From: Paramecium octaurelia
Lineage: Eukaryota > Ciliophora > Oligohymenophorea > Peniculida > Parameciidae
DNA: 64,000 nt
Reading direction: 5' to 3'
NCBI GenBank assembly: GCA_905182995.1
Contig: CAJJDP010000045.1
Location: forward strand, 439,483 to 503,482
This document shows positions 15,101-28,300 of the stretch, piece by piece. The notes beneath the pieces were generated by a model. It saw only the letters and a list, made by a program, of their open reading frames with translations. It was not told where the DNA came from and made no database searches. A program made the translations under genes and the position numbers. How positions within the stretch are numbered: position 1 is the stretch's first letter; every line of letters begins with the position of its first letter.

Positions 15101-17429
15101 GTTTATCAAAATGCATTTAAGATAATTATAAAAGTTCCATCTTTTCAGTCTAACACAAGTTGAAAAATGTTTTAAGTCTCTTAATCCCAGGATTATCTGA
15201 TATGTTTAAAAACTAAAGATTTTCATTAGAAATTATTGAACTCAAGATTAACAAATCATCTGCACTCATTTTTTGATTGGAAATGCTGAAAACATTAAAT
15301 AAACTAATACTTTAAACTTTTTAAGCACTTATTTTCTTGCAATACTCTAGAGATGGAAATCAAGCCTGTAAAACCAATGTTATTGTGGGACAGATTTAAG
15401 TACTATAAATTTCTATAGGATGATAAAACAATTTCAATATAATTAGTATGTTTGGATTCAATCCCATTGCAACTCATATCTAAACTTTCAAGTTTATAAT
15501 TTGTAATGATTTCTTCTACTTAAAAAGCCTTTGCCAATTTGAACAAATGGTTCTTACTCATGTTTACTTTCTTAAGACTGCTATTTAGAATAGAGTTTCT
15601 TAATTTCTTCACACTTTCTAAATTTAAACTTCCAATATTCAAATCCCTTAAATTTAAATCGTGAACAATAGTGGATTTTTTCAAAAATGTACACAGCAAA
15701 TCTAAATCATACTCGGTTACAGGTTTACAAGAAGATAAATCCAGGATTTCTATTTTATTAAAATATGTTGCTAACGAACTAATAACAGGTGTAAAAATAT
15801 TCTCATTTTTTGAAAAGTCTAACTCTCTTAAATTAAAAGATATTAATTAAAATTAGTTTTAAGCAGATTTAGTAATCTTCTCCTCTTCATGAAATAAAGT
15901 CGGATTTACGTTAATGTCCCATGCTTCATTTTATTGTTTTTATTAAAAGGAACATCGAAGACATCTTAGACATCCACTTTTTATGAATTTTAATAAAAAA
16001 AATATTAAGGCATATCTTATAAAATTATAAGATACATCCAAATGTTCAAAGTAAACCTATTCGTGGTTGATCATATAAGTGATTATCGCCTCTCCGTCTA
16101 AATTATTGTTGGCTACAATAAATTTCTTAAGCATTTTGTTATCCCTTAGACCGAATATTAGGGAATTGAATCCTTCACTTTTTATTTGATTGTTTGAAAG
16201 ATTGAGTTCTATCCAAAGCGGATTCTACCTAAGTATGCTTGACAATTGAAATGCACCTTGATTAGTTATATTGTTATTTGTTAAATTAATAACTAAAGTG
16301 TTCAAAAAGAACTATTGAGGAAAACAAGAAATTAAATTAGAGCTCAAATTTACTTCATACATCTTTCTTGATAACAAATTTTAACAACTAAATTCCTCTA
16401 ATTAATTTTATGATAAATCCAATTTTTATAAGTTATTTATTTTCCTTAAAAATAACTCAAGATGTTGAACACCCTTTTAATTGATAAAGTTTCTTCTTAT
16501 GTTCAGTTCCTTCAAGTTAATTTTCCTAATATTCCAGCCTACTACTTGTGCCAAGACTTCTACACCTTGATTTCTTATATTAGTATCTCCAATGTTCAAA
16601 TACTCTAAAACCTTTTTACCTTTATAGTGCTAAAGAGCCATGCCTAAAGTGGTTAAAACATCAGTAGTGAACTACATCATAGAAATATCAATTGCATTTA
16701 TTGATCGAGAGTATCTAAAATAGATTTGATATTTACTTAAGATTCCTCAATAAATAACTCATTGCAGTGCTAGATATGTTACAATGAGTTAATTTTAATT
16801 TCTTAAGGTTATTCTTTCCTTTAAAAACAAATTGATTAATATCATTCATAAGGTCAATATTAAAGCCTTGGTTATTAAACAAATTGATTGATTACAAAGT
16901 TTAGTGATTTGCAATCGATGAAAATATATATTATAAACTAAAGCTGTTAAGCTTGCAGCCTGAAAGGTTGATTTCATTTAAAGAAGAATTTTTTTAAAGC
17001 CCTTATCCTAATTCTATAGCCAACAGGGGATCAATTTCCATACCTGATAAGTCAAGTGATCTATTGGATTAGAAATCAAAATAACCTTAAGCTTCTAGCA
17101 TTTTAGATTGCAGAATTAAGAAAAGAGAAACATTACTGAATTGAAACTGGTGTCTCGCCTGAAAAACCTTCCAAAGTTTTTCTCTTTTTCAAATTAGCAA
17201 TACTTTCTCTCAAATTGCTAAATTATCAAACATCTTACGCATTTTGTTATTAATGGATCATTAATCTCATTTACTTTGCAAATTTAACTGTATGAGTATC
17301 TATTTCTGCTTTTTCGTTCTTCTCTTCTTTCTCTTGACCATCCTAACTTTGCTTTTCTTAATGAAATATAGTTTTTTTTTGTGTAGAATTCTTAGAAGGT
17401 GAAGACTTGGATATTTATTAAAATTACAT
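12102..17429 (-). CDS. Large leucine-rich-repeat protein with C-terminal membrane segments
   Basis: About 1,750 residues. The central part (about 17000 to 13700) is a long run of ribonuclease-inhibitor-type repeats with recurring cores such as LNLSDNPLGEKEL, LYLQQNLLTSKG, INISSNKIGDE, LDLSSC and LNLSHNNIG. It continues without a stop into a region with several hydrophobic stretches (about 13450-12480: ILVFLFWFGFIM, FIIVGTILIIEILQLVL, LFIFIWSF), so the LRRs probably sit on one side of a membrane. A Lys/Gln-rich tail follows, with a 23-nt intron at 12191-12213 before TGA at 12104-12102. The 5' end is less secure: the frame from ATG 17429 and the frame of the next block differ by one base near 17272-17276; a 20-nt intron is likely at 17184-17203. 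Function unknown; other small introns may exist. Confidence 0.75.
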
Positions 17430-17807
17430 TTATGATAATAATGATTATGATATATTTAACTTAATAAATTGTTTCTATTCAAAAGCATTAATGATTTAGG
17501 ATTTTATTAATTTTAAAGCAAGAACAAATTGTTTCAATTAAAATGAAGTAAAATCTTATATATAAATATTTATTCTTTTTGAATCAAACAAAATTCAGAA
17601 TCAGCACAACCTATCTCATTGTAGATTGAAAACTAGTTTTGATGGATTAATCTAGATTGTGTAAATCAATAGACTTATCCAAAAATTTATTATTGAAAAC
17701 TTCAATCCAACTTATTGTGTACTTAATTCTTGTTTCTTTTATTTAACTAATTAAATTCTTTAATTAACAAATATTTATAAAATATTATGCATAATTAATA
17801 GAAATAG
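17430..17807. promoter_or_regulatory. Divergent intergenic region
   Basis: Separates the start of the LRR gene (-) from the start of the RBR ligase gene (+), so it must hold both promoters. It is AT-rich with no coding frame and no motif I can name. The 3' part carries a short direct repeat (AATAGAAATAGATGGAG near 17798 and 17829) whose second copy lies inside the ligase coding sequence. Confidence 0.4.
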
Positions 17808-19393
17808 ATGGAGTGTAATTTGTAGACTTAATAGAAATAGATGGAGAAAAATATGAATAGCTAATACAATTAGATCCCATTTAAACGTTCTGCCTAACCT
17901 ATTAAATTATTGGAGGAGCATCGATTTGAAGAATAATAAGCTAGATTGTATTTTCAAAAAGATAAATTATGGATGACTAGTCCAAATTTTAAAGATTAAA
18001 CAATTCAAGCATTTATAATGAATTTTTAATAGATCCTTAATGAAACATCAACAAAAAAGCAGCTTCCATTAAAAACAACACTTTAAGAAATGGGAATTAA
18101 TGCTAATAAAATTTCAAATATAGAAATGCTCCTAAATTCAAAGTAAATTGAATTAAAAGAAGTTGCGAAATTGCTATAAATTAAATTGATATTTATTATA
18201 ACTTAACCAAATAAGTAATGGGAATTTGGGGAAACAGACGATTAAGTTCTTAAAATAATTATCGAAATGAAAAATAGTACTCAAAATTTTTCTTTTATAT
18301 TTGGGCTTTCGTTATAGAAATAGTAATTTAAAGCCCCCTAGTTTGTTTCTCAAAACTCCCAAAAACTTTTCACTCCTAATCATCCCAACCCACTAACTCA
18401 AGAATCTAGAATATACACACCTAGCAATAAACTTTAAAAAAATCAACCTTTATAAGCTTAATTTATATAAAATTTCTCTTCCAGTTTACCCAATTACTAA
18501 GACAAAAAAAAATAGGAAGATGAAGATTTTGTTCTAACCACAAGTTAAATATCAGAATAACACAAAGAGAAGGAAAAACCAGTTTAAAAAATTAATATGG
18601 CTCGCTCCTTTCCAGTTCACATTGATTTAATATAGTGTGAAATTTGTTCTTAAAATTATGAGAAGACTTTTGAAAACTAAATTATTTTACCATGTTGCCA
18701 AAAAATTGTTCATAGAAATTGTGTTGAAGACGATCTTGAAAAATCAGATGACATTTTTGAGAATAAAAAATGTTACTTCTGCTCGAAGCCCTTTGAGATG
18801 ATTTTTTTGAAAAAAGTTATTGGTTTAAATAAATTTCAAGAAAAAGTCTAAAAGTAAATTATTGAGAAATGCGTTGATACATGCTTTAATTGCAAAGCAA
18901 AATTCCCTATAATACCTTAATAATAAGAAAAGATTTTTGCAATTAAATGTAAAAACTGTGAAGTCGAAATTTGTTCTAAATGCAGGAGTAAATTTCATGG
19001 CAAATCATCAGATGTAATATATTATTTTATGATTTTAAGTGTTATAATATTAGATAAGAACTTTTTAAAGTATTTCAAGGGTAACCAATTATAGTTTGTG
19101 AGTTTTGTAATTTAATACAAACAAAAGATGATGGATGCAATCATGTGACCTGTTATTAATGTAAAATGGATCTTTGCTCTATTTGTTCAGTGGACAGAAG
19201 ACCAATTTTATCTCATGGAAATCATTTTCATCGAAAAGGATGCGACAATTATGCTGTTGAAGAAAATAAAAAAAATATGACTGAAGAAAGAGATAGGAAT
19301 TGTGAATTATGTAAAACCAATCCTAATCGTGCTTGTTAAATTCCAATCGATCTTGAGACTTATAAAAAGTTAAAGGGCTATGATTTTTCATGA
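17808..19393 (+). CDS. RBR-type (RING-IBR-RING2) E3 ubiquitin ligase
   Basis: 519 residues with one 26-nt intron at 19014-19039; the spliced length is exactly 520 codons. The first 250 residues are Gln/Asn-rich and not recognisable. RING1 starts CEICSQNYEKTF with CCQKIVHRNC and CYFCSKPF; the IBR block has CFNCKAKFP, CKNCEVEICSKC and HGKSSDC; RING2 has CEFCNLIQTKDDGCNHVTC followed by CYQCKMDLCSIC. In RBR ligases the cysteine in the GC(M/N)H context of RING2 is the catalytic thioester residue, and it is present here, so an active ligase is likely. Substrate is unknown. A final CELCKTNPNRAC pair lies after RING2. Confidence 0.85.
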
Positions 19394-19653
19394 TAGAATT
19401 TATTATTGACTTATTAACCCAAATATTCGATTTGGATGTTAATTTTATTCTTTTTTAGAAAGCTTTACAAATTAGCTTTGATTTTATATTCTTTCTTGAT
19501 ATAATTCTTAAATAAAAATTGGATTAATATATAAGATAAAAGTACTTTTAATAAAACTCAATATTTGAGAAGCTGAGCCATTGAACAAACATATTAATTA
19601 TATATATATTAATGTAAATTTTATATAACCTTTAATATATATTTGTATAAGAA
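19394..19653. other. Convergent intergenic spacer
   Basis: Short AT-rich region between the 3' ends of the RBR ligase (+) and the alpha-kinase gene (-). Contains TATATATATTA-type runs. No gene seen. Confidence 0.5.
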
Positions 19654-22600
19654 TCAATCCTTTAATTCTAACATATCTAAGTATTTTTGATAACGTGTTT
19701 ATTTATCCTTTTCAAATGAAATAATATATTATCCAATTCCTTCTTAGCCCAAGTCCGTTTCATCTAAATTTCCTTCACTTGTATTGATTGCTGGATCTGT
19801 GAAGTTGCAACCAACTCCTTACACATCGCAAATTAGATATTAAAATTCACTAATATGATATGTATAATAAGAAAACACCTAAGCTATATTGTTTAATAGA
19901 GTATTATTTGGGTTAATATACCCATAGTTATTATTAAACTTGACAAAGTCTCCCTTGAAAAATCTTTCTGCAATCCAAAAGCTTGCTAAAAATAATATAA
20001 TAATTTATACTATCGTGCTCTTAAAGGATTAAGAAATCTGAATACTTAATTTAAATATCTTAGAACCCTTTATCATTTAAATCCAACATAAATTTTTGCA
20101 TTAGGCTTTTTGAAATCAAATGGGATCTGCATTCCAAGATTGCCTCATTTCTGGTTTTATAAGTTTAACCTCTAGAAATAAATAGAATAAATACCCAATT
20201 GGCATTTTAATAACATAAACCTCCTCTTAACTATTCAATTTTTTCATCAGGTAAACTTCTTTAAGTTGCCCAAAAGCAAATGGCTTTAATGTTCTTATGC
20301 AATTCCATTCACTTTCAAGTGTTACAGTATAATCTTCTGGCACTTTAATTTTGAAGATGGATGAAATATTTCTTTCAAAAGCTTACTAATTAATTTCTAC
20401 ACGAAACACCTTAAATTTAGTTTCGATAGTTGTTATTTTAGGATCTAAATTGAATTTTGTTGGATCAGGTAACAACTTAAATAAGGCCTCAAATGCCCCA
20501 TCTTTTTTTTAATTTTATTTCTTAGTTTTAGTTCCTTATTAATTCACTTCAGTAATGGAGATGGATGCCTCAGATATAATATTTATTAGTTAGTCTTAAA
20601 TTTAATCAGGTTTACGGTTTTTTAAATCCACTATAATTAACATTTATTATTTGTTTTATTTTGCATAAAAGTTTTTCATTTAAGCAAACATAACATCTGT
20701 ATTTTATGAGAATTCAATTCCAATCAAGACTATATTTTTATTAATTAATAATTGTAAAGCATCTTCTAAATCTTCATCTGGATAATCATCCAAAACCTTG
20801 CCTGCCCATTTTCTACCATGGCATGGAGCATCACAGATTAATAAAGCGATTTTAAAATATTTCTCCCATTTCAAATTATTTATCATTTATTTAATTCCAT
20901 TTCTTAAGTCTTCAGCACCATCATCTCCACCATCACATGCAATCTTCTTTAAGAAGCTTATCATTGTATTTGAGTCCTTGGTAAAATGATGTTACATATA
21001 TTATCCTCTTTGTTTTAACTCTGCAAAATCCTAATAACAAACAGCTCCCCATTCACAATCTCGATTTGTTTAATTTTTAATGCAACCCATAGTTTTTTGG
21101 ATCATATTCATTGTTGCATCTTTATATTCGTCCATAGATCCTGTTACATCAACAAGTAGTCCGACTTAGAGAATTCCTTATGAATTCATAATGGCTTCTC
21201 TTAATTTGCAAGCCTTTTTCTATTTTTCAATCTTTGCTTATTAATCCCTCGCAATTATGACTTACCTTCTTACCTCATCCTATTCTCTTTATTTCTACAA
21301 TTCATTTTATTTTTTCTCTTCTTCCTATTTCTTTCTTTCATTAATTTCTCGCTATGTATTTTCTTGAAGTCTTTGTACTTCTTAACTTAAATTTGGAATA
21401 AATGATGCTCTCGTGTTTCCATTAGAATTTTTATTTGCTTCTTCTTGAATGTATTATATGATATTTTTATCATGTTTTATTTCAATTGATTGTAATTCAA
21501 TTTATGTTTCTAGATTAGAAACAGTTTCTTTTAACTTCCCAATTTCTTTTTCTCTATCCTCTCTTTTCTTTTATTCTACAAAAGCTTTATGTTCTAACTC
21601 ATCAACTTTAGAATTGAGCATTTAAAGCTTTGCTGATTACTCTCTAATAAGTTTAGCAAGTTCTTCATGTTAATTTGATTAATTTATTTATTATTTGTTA
21701 TCTATTCTTCTTTCTAATTGTTTTTTTAATTATTCTATTTCGTATTCCAAATTTGATATCTTTTAATCCTTCTCTCTCGATTGTCTAGTTAATTAGGTAT
21801 TTCTCGCTCTTAATTCTTCTATTTAGCTCTAAAACTATGCAAATGCTTCTTAATTATTAGTTCCAGTCTATCGAAGGCATTGTTGTTTATATCTGTTATA
21901 ATCACTTTCCACTTGATGCAATGATTCTCTAAAATTTATAAAATATTATTATACTTTAAGTCTTCTATTTCTGCATTTAGTTGTCTGACTTTCGTTTAAT
22001 TTTACTAATTCGTATAGTTTGCAGCATCCTAAAACTTATTTAATTCATTAGTGTGTCCTTATTTTTGTAGAAACAGCTCTTCTTCATTATCGGCTTTCAA
22101 TTTTTAATTTTCTTTTTTTAGTTAGTTTATTTAATTTTCCAACCTTCTAATGGTCTCTTTTAAACTGTCGATTTATTCTTCATAATTTTCTTTTAATTTC
22201 TCAATCTATTTATCTGGTTGTTTTATGCCTTGGCTATTCAGGGTTGGTTTTGGAAGTTGAAATTAAGGAGGGTTTATTGAAGCTATAACTGGATATTGTG
22301 AGTTTATAGGAAATTAAGGTCCTTAATATGCAGTAGGAATTGGAAATGCAGATGTAGATGCGTTAAGTTGATCGTTGGTGACCATAACCCCAGGTGATCC
22401 CATTGTATTCTAGTGGGGTGCTGATGATAATTGATTGTTATTCATTGGAACTGGTGGAAATTAATTTTGATTGGGTGTGAATTGCGGGCCTTATTATAAA
22501 ATTTAGGGAAGAAAAGGAGGGTTTGACCCTAAGCCACCCAGAGCTGGGTTTTGCATCAATTAGCCTGAATGATTAAATGGATCTTAGTTTTAAAAAGGAA

Positions 22601-22991
22601 ATTAATTTTATTTTTGAACATTTCCGAGCATTTAATCTTGAATCATAATTAATTATTTTACCATTAAATTAAATAGGTCCTGAAATTAGTCCTAAATTAT
22701 TTGCAGGTGGTTGAAATCCTTGAAATTATTTATTAGAATTAACAAAAGTATTTTCTGATGTATATCTCTATTACTACTTAACCTAAACAAGCAATGAAGT
22801 AAGTTATTAATTTGTAATATTTTGCTATGCTAGTGTTTAATGATGAACTAAAGTTTTATTGCCTAATTCTGAGCAAATTTAAAGATCAAAAGAATCTAAA
22901 TGTAAATTTAACTTATTTGATATTTGTTCATAGACCTATTGACCGTAGATTTAAGAATTTGCACATTAAATTGAAAAGTCTTGGCCATCAT
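19654..22991 (-). CDS. VWA-domain alpha-kinase (VwkA-like)
   Basis: 1,068 residues after removal of five introns: 22912-22943 (32), 22637-22661 (25), 21929-21954 (26), 20172-20194 (23) and 19986-20010 (25). The sum is an exact multiple of three. Layout: residues 1-240 Gln/Asn/Pro-rich; about 240-570 coiled coil; about 580-760 von Willebrand A domain with a MIDAS-type DVTGSMD and LICDAPCHG; about 830-1068 alpha-kinase (MHCK/eEF2K family) with VYVIKMP (ATP lysine), AERFFKGDFVKFNNN and CDVQGVGCNFTDPAIN. The VWA plus alpha-kinase arrangement matches Dictyostelium VwkA, a kinase acting on myosin and contractile-vacuole behaviour; that role is only an analogy. The usual zinc-binding H-x-C...C at the domain end is missing. 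The ATG at 22646 lies inside an intron and is not the start. Confidence 0.9.
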
Positions 22992-23173
22992 GATGGACTT
23001 GTAGTTGCATTCTATTTCTATTAAAAATTATTAATAAATTTTTGATCAATAACTTGTGACTTTAATAGAATTTGCTTATAGAAATTCTAAATTAATATTA
23101 AGTATTATCATTTTTTTTCCTTGGTGAGCTCTCAAAAAAATATTATTGAATAATATAGATTTTATTTATAAAA

Positions 23174-23996
23174 ATGGAGCCTACTATTATTTTGATCGGT
23201 ATTGCAATTTTTACAATATTTACAACTTATACCATAACTAAAGACAGTCAAAAGAATCAAAGATACATAGTTGATAAGGAATACTTTATAAATAAGGATA
23301 TTTTTTTAAAAAAGATTGGATTTCATATTTCAAATCATCTTTCCTAACTAGGGAAGTAGGATATAAATATTAATTATGTACTAACTTAATTAAGTCTAGC
23401 AATTGATTGATTAATAGTTTTTGAAGGCCAATCTGACTCATATAAATTTAAAAGATTTTCAATATTATGTGAATTAAACAGATATTGAATTCGAACATTA
23501 GAACAATACAATCCTAATAATGGTACCTATCTAGTAATTTGATTTAATTGTTCATTTTGAATTATGGAACATTTTCACCAATTCATCATAATAAATAAAT
23601 TTTCGATTTAGAGTTAAGGATCTATAAATTGGGTTAAGATATAAGATCAATGGTCTTAAAATAGAGTTTGTGGATAAATGGTTTCCAAAATTCAAATTTG
23701 GGTAATTCGAATTTGTTGATGATGATGATGAAGAAAATGCCAAATATTCAAAAACTAAGTAAATAATAGATTGGTTGTTGTATAAATTTCATAAAAATAT
23801 TGAAAAAAGTGTTGTGTTAAACTTAATGAAGTCATTCCAACTTAGTTAATTAAATGTAAATAGTTGGGATTTTAACTCTAATAAGAACGTCAAGAATTTA
23901 AGAGTGTTGAATAATGAGTATCTTTCAATAACAGTGAATTAATATAATGATGAGATACTTATGATAGAAGACTTGTTCGAGGAAAAATAAAACTGA
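23174..23996 (+). CDS. Hypothetical protein with N-terminal membrane anchor
   Basis: 266 residues with one 22-nt intron at 23378-23399; spliced length exactly 267 codons. The N-terminus (MEPTIILIGIAIFTIFTTYT) is a hydrophobic segment or signal anchor; the rest is soluble, with an acidic DDDDEE stretch and many aromatic residues, ending in EDLFEEKQN. I do not recognise the family. It is head-to-head with the alpha-kinase gene, 182 bp apart, and is followed after 47 bp by another plus-strand gene. Confidence 0.75.
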
Positions 23997-24043
23997 AATA
24001 TTTATGATTAATTTTAATATAATTTGTTCTTCTAACACTATTT

Positions 24044-25162
24044 ATGTTATAAAAGCAAAACAATTAACAAAATGGGGTCTAAAACTAAATCTAAAATGGC
24101 AACAGCATTTAATTTATTCGTAATTGTTAAATATTATCAGCAGCTGTAAATCCCATTTTAATGAGTGAATCAGATATAAAAAATAGTTAATTATTGGGAT
24201 AATCCTTCAATTAAATTAGATAAAGTGGAACCAAACTTTTTTAATTAAATTCAAACAATATTGATTATTAGGCTCAGGATAAGTGTAAAGTACTTAAAAA
24301 TTTTATATAGTTATCTGATAATAAAAACTAGTGGAACTAGTCCAACCCTTAAATCTCCATCAAATAAAATAATTCAAATTAGTTGTAGCAAAATAATATG
24401 GCACAAAAATATAACTCACATAATGTTTAACAATATTGTTAACCACCAATTTAAGAATTTTAAAGACTGAAAAGTGCAGTTTCATAACATTATCAAGATT
24501 ATGTACCTATAATGAATGAATAATAATATAATCAATATCCTAAACCAATTACATAACCAAGCCCATAACCAAATCACTTAAACAAAAAAATTAAAATCAT
24601 CAATGGAGTTAATAATATAAACCCATAATTGATAGAAATAGATAATAGTATTAATTTTTAATTAAATAAAAATGCAAATATAAATAATTATGAGGCAAGT
24701 ATGAATACTTCTAAAAGTGTAATAGAAGAGAATTTATTCTAAAGGTAATTACCTACTCAAAAGTAAAAAACAGATAATTTAATTCCTCAAATAGACCACT
24801 CATTATTTTAGCGTAGTTATGGTTAAAAGAAATAAATAACTTCACAGCCTATGGAAAATACTCTTAATCTACAGAATGATACATTATTTAAAACAAAAGT
24901 AATGAATTGTTAAAATTGCAGAATGTTCATAAACAATATGTCGATTGGACTCAATTGCTAACATTTTTACCACAAAGAATGCTATTAGGAGATAATCAAT
25001 CAGTAAATAAAGGCAGGGAAAGGTGTTTTGTTTTGCATATGCAATCAAAAAATTCCTCTAAGGCAACTAAAATAAAATTTGCCACAGCAATTGATTGAAA
25101 AAATTTTTGAAAATTAAAATAAGATATTATAAGAAATTTTTAATGAAAAAATGAGAAAATGA
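24044..25162 (+). CDS. Gln/Asn-rich protein with C-terminal RING-like zinc domain
   Basis: 365 residues with one 21-nt intron at 24120-24140 joining ATG 24044 to the main frame; spliced length is exactly 366 codons. About 250 residues of Gln/Asn/Ser-rich sequence precede a cysteine-rich domain: NCQNCRMFI, then NCQHFYHKECYQEII, then LFCICNQKIPL. The C-x2-C ... C-x-H-x3-H-x2-C ... C-x-C spacing fits a RING or RING-like fold, so an E3 ligase role is possible. The final part is Lys/Gln-rich. Substrate and location are unknown. Confidence 0.75.
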
Positions 25163-25368
25163 TTTTGATAATTTACAAAAAATATATCAAATCTTTATTG
25201 AAAAGTATTATTTTTTCCATATCGTTTATAGAGATAAATATATCATTTTTTATTCATTAAAGAATACAAAAATGAAACTTTTAATAATAGATTCAGAAAA
25301 ATAATATTTAAATGACAAATTTTAACAATTTTGAATATGATAATTAAAAATTAATAAACTTAAATGAA

Positions 25369-28300
25369 TCATTTTTATTGATTTATCAATACCTTTAAGT
25401 AAGCTTTTGCGTTTCTTAATCTCCTAATATTGTCAACAGGTATCATCAAGAGTGTCATTCTAGTCTTCCAAATATCTCTATTTAAGTGTCGATGGAATGG
25501 TATCCAATACAATAGATATATTAAGAGTATGATTATCATAAAAGATATAAACAATCCTAATTTTTATGACAAGTAGGTATTCTACTTAACTTAAGAACCC
25601 TCAATAAAGCTGTCTCCTAAATATCGAATTGCAGTTCTTCATAATAAGAATATTATACTTAAAATAGATTCTTTACATTTGTTTGACTTCCTGCATCTTA
25701 GACAGTTTCATTAAATTGATTCTCAAATTGTCTGCTTCATTAGCAAATACAATTATTTCTTCAGAATCAATAAAATCGGATAAGGGAGGCGTAGGAGTTT
25801 AGATGGTTAGAGTGTATATACTGGATAAATACCTTAAATTTTCAAAAAATCTTGTTAAAGCTACAGTGAATCCACTTTTAACACTTGTTTCAGCAAATGC
25901 TTCACAATCAGTGATACTGATATTGGCTATTTCATTTAATCTTTGACAAGGATTGGAAAACATAATTGTATTGTAAGCTTCTATGTAGACTGATTCATGT
26001 TTATCAATATTCGATGAATGTTCTTTGTGAATTGTTGAATCTAATTAATATAAGCGATATAAATTGTCATATTATGTTTGTACAGCAGGTTAACTTTATA
26101 CTTCCAAAGTGGAATCAATTAAGACAGCCTACTAAACATTATTACAGAACGCATAAAAGCCTTCAGCCATGATGGTTGAATTTGCCTCATAAATCAATTA
26201 TCTGACATCACTTAAATTCTATTTCTGAAGAACAAGTTGCATAATAAAATATGCTTCCATGAATCCTGCTATAAGAATTACTTAAATATAAAATCTAATT
26301 GGAGCTTTAGTTGTATTTTTAAATTTCTTCTTTTTCTTCTTTTTAGAGTCGATAGCTGCCATATCATCCTATTCAATCTAGTGTTCAAAATCTTCATCCT
26401 TCTCACTGCCTTCCCCATCAATTGAGTTCACATATTTTACAAAAGCTTCACACTTGTTGAACAAAGCTTTGACAACTTTAGAAGGTAACTCTAAGAACAT
26501 TATGATGACTTATTCTTTAGCCAATCTAGTAGACAACAATATAATCACTACGATTGCCAAGGATAGAGCTAAAATAACACCAGCAACCACAACAATTATA
26601 ACAAAATTGGTTGATTTATCTGCTGTTTTAGAAATGAAATCATCTATAGTGTAAGATAACACACTCAATTATGCATCCAAATAAGAATTGAAACCATTCT
26701 GTATTGTAAAATACAGAGCTACATCATCAGATTTTAATGATATCGATTCTAAAGGGTAATTCATAATAGTTAAAGCATAACTAAGTAATTAATTTGAGGC
26801 TTCTTAAAAATCATATGGCTGACTGTTAGTTGCATTAAATTTCATATTGATATTTGGTTCATTATACAAAGTCTTTAGTTCAGATGGGAATTGATAGCCA
26901 CTTAAAATGATGTAATTTAATCCTTCTTAGATATAATCTATGCTGGATTTCATTTCACTTTTTAAAACGGTTTCATTTTAGGTTATTTAGGCTGAACTAT
27001 TACCATACAATTTTTGATTGAGTAGTTATAAATCTCTAATATTTTCAAGAAGGTAATTCCATTCAGCAACTAGATTTGTTTGAGTATTGTAAACTTCTAG
27101 TGTTAGTTATATGTCTTACAATTGATTAATCTATATAATGTGTATAAAATAATTACATCTAAAAAGTAATCAACAAAGGCCAGTACAAGCATAGACAAAG
27201 TCAGGAAGGTTTCAGCTATTCGAATAAATTTAATGGGAAATGGAGTTTGATTTTGGTTGATAGCCTATTCCAATTTTGTTCTGCTTTGGAAAGCATCCTG
27301 TTCGGATTACTACTCTTCAGAATCATCGTACAATAAATTTTGGTTTACTCCTTAATATTAATTGCCTTCATACTCTTGTTCTTCCTCCTCCATTACTTAA
27401 TCATCATCATTCACAATTTCCCCAACTTTATTTTAGAATAATCTAACTGTTCTTATGCCTTCATCATATCTAATTTTATTGCTTGCAGGTTAAATTTCAT
27501 TAAACTTTGGTGATCCATCTTGAGAATCTGTCCTTTCTTATTTGTTGGAGATAGTAGCGTCCTATTTCTATGGAGTTACAAAACTGTCATCATTTCTTGA
27601 TTGTTCTATTCTAGATCCTAAGTCAGAATAGCTAGGTAAATCTTTATAATATCCATCAATGTACATTGTTTTGTCCTCATCAAATTTGCTTTAGAATATA
27701 AATTTATTTTAATTCATTTTTAATTTCTTATCAATTAATTGATTGGCTGATTTCTTTGAAATAATTGAACTATTAAGTTGTGAAGCCGCTAAATCAGAGA
27801 CTCTTTCAAATTTAAAGCAATATCCAGCTGGGAAATTGGCATAAGTGAATGATATTTCCTAGCAATAACATTGTAATTAAATTGGTTTATCATCAATCCC
27901 ACTATAGATAAAGTCTTTGTCTTCCTTTTTTCTCACTCCCTCAATGGTTTTTAAGATGTCTTTAGGAATTGTATATGAAACTACACTTCCTAACTTATTC
28001 AAAAATTGATCCTTATCAGTAATTTAGGGGAAGAGATCAAAGAAGTTTCTCTTTGCTTTTATGTATCTAATGTCTAGTTTCAACAAACTTAAACAGCCAG
28101 TGCTAATTCCTTCAATTTGATTTTTTGGATTGACTAAGATGAAGGCATTTTACCTATTGAATTTATCTTATGTAAAAGTTCCAAGAAAGGAGATTCCATT
28201 TTTGACTGAATTGATTGGTTTGATGTTAAGATTCATTTAGAAGAGATATCCAGATTTATTCTTACATATAACTTGTCTATCTTTGCTTACGTATTTGTAA

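Noticed and set aside
22637-22661. ATG at 22646 as the alpha-kinase start.
   Set aside because: It falls inside a 25-nt GT...AG intron, and coding sequence clearly continues upstream (HLDSFDLQICSELGNK, QPPANNLGLISGPIQF).
22758-23045. Plus-strand frame of about 95 codons (MYISITTQPKQ..., with MLVFNDELKFYCLILSKFKD inside).
   Set aside because: It lies antisense to the 5' exons of the alpha-kinase gene; the minus-strand exons join through 32-nt and 25-nt introns to give an exact multiple of three, which is much stronger evidence.
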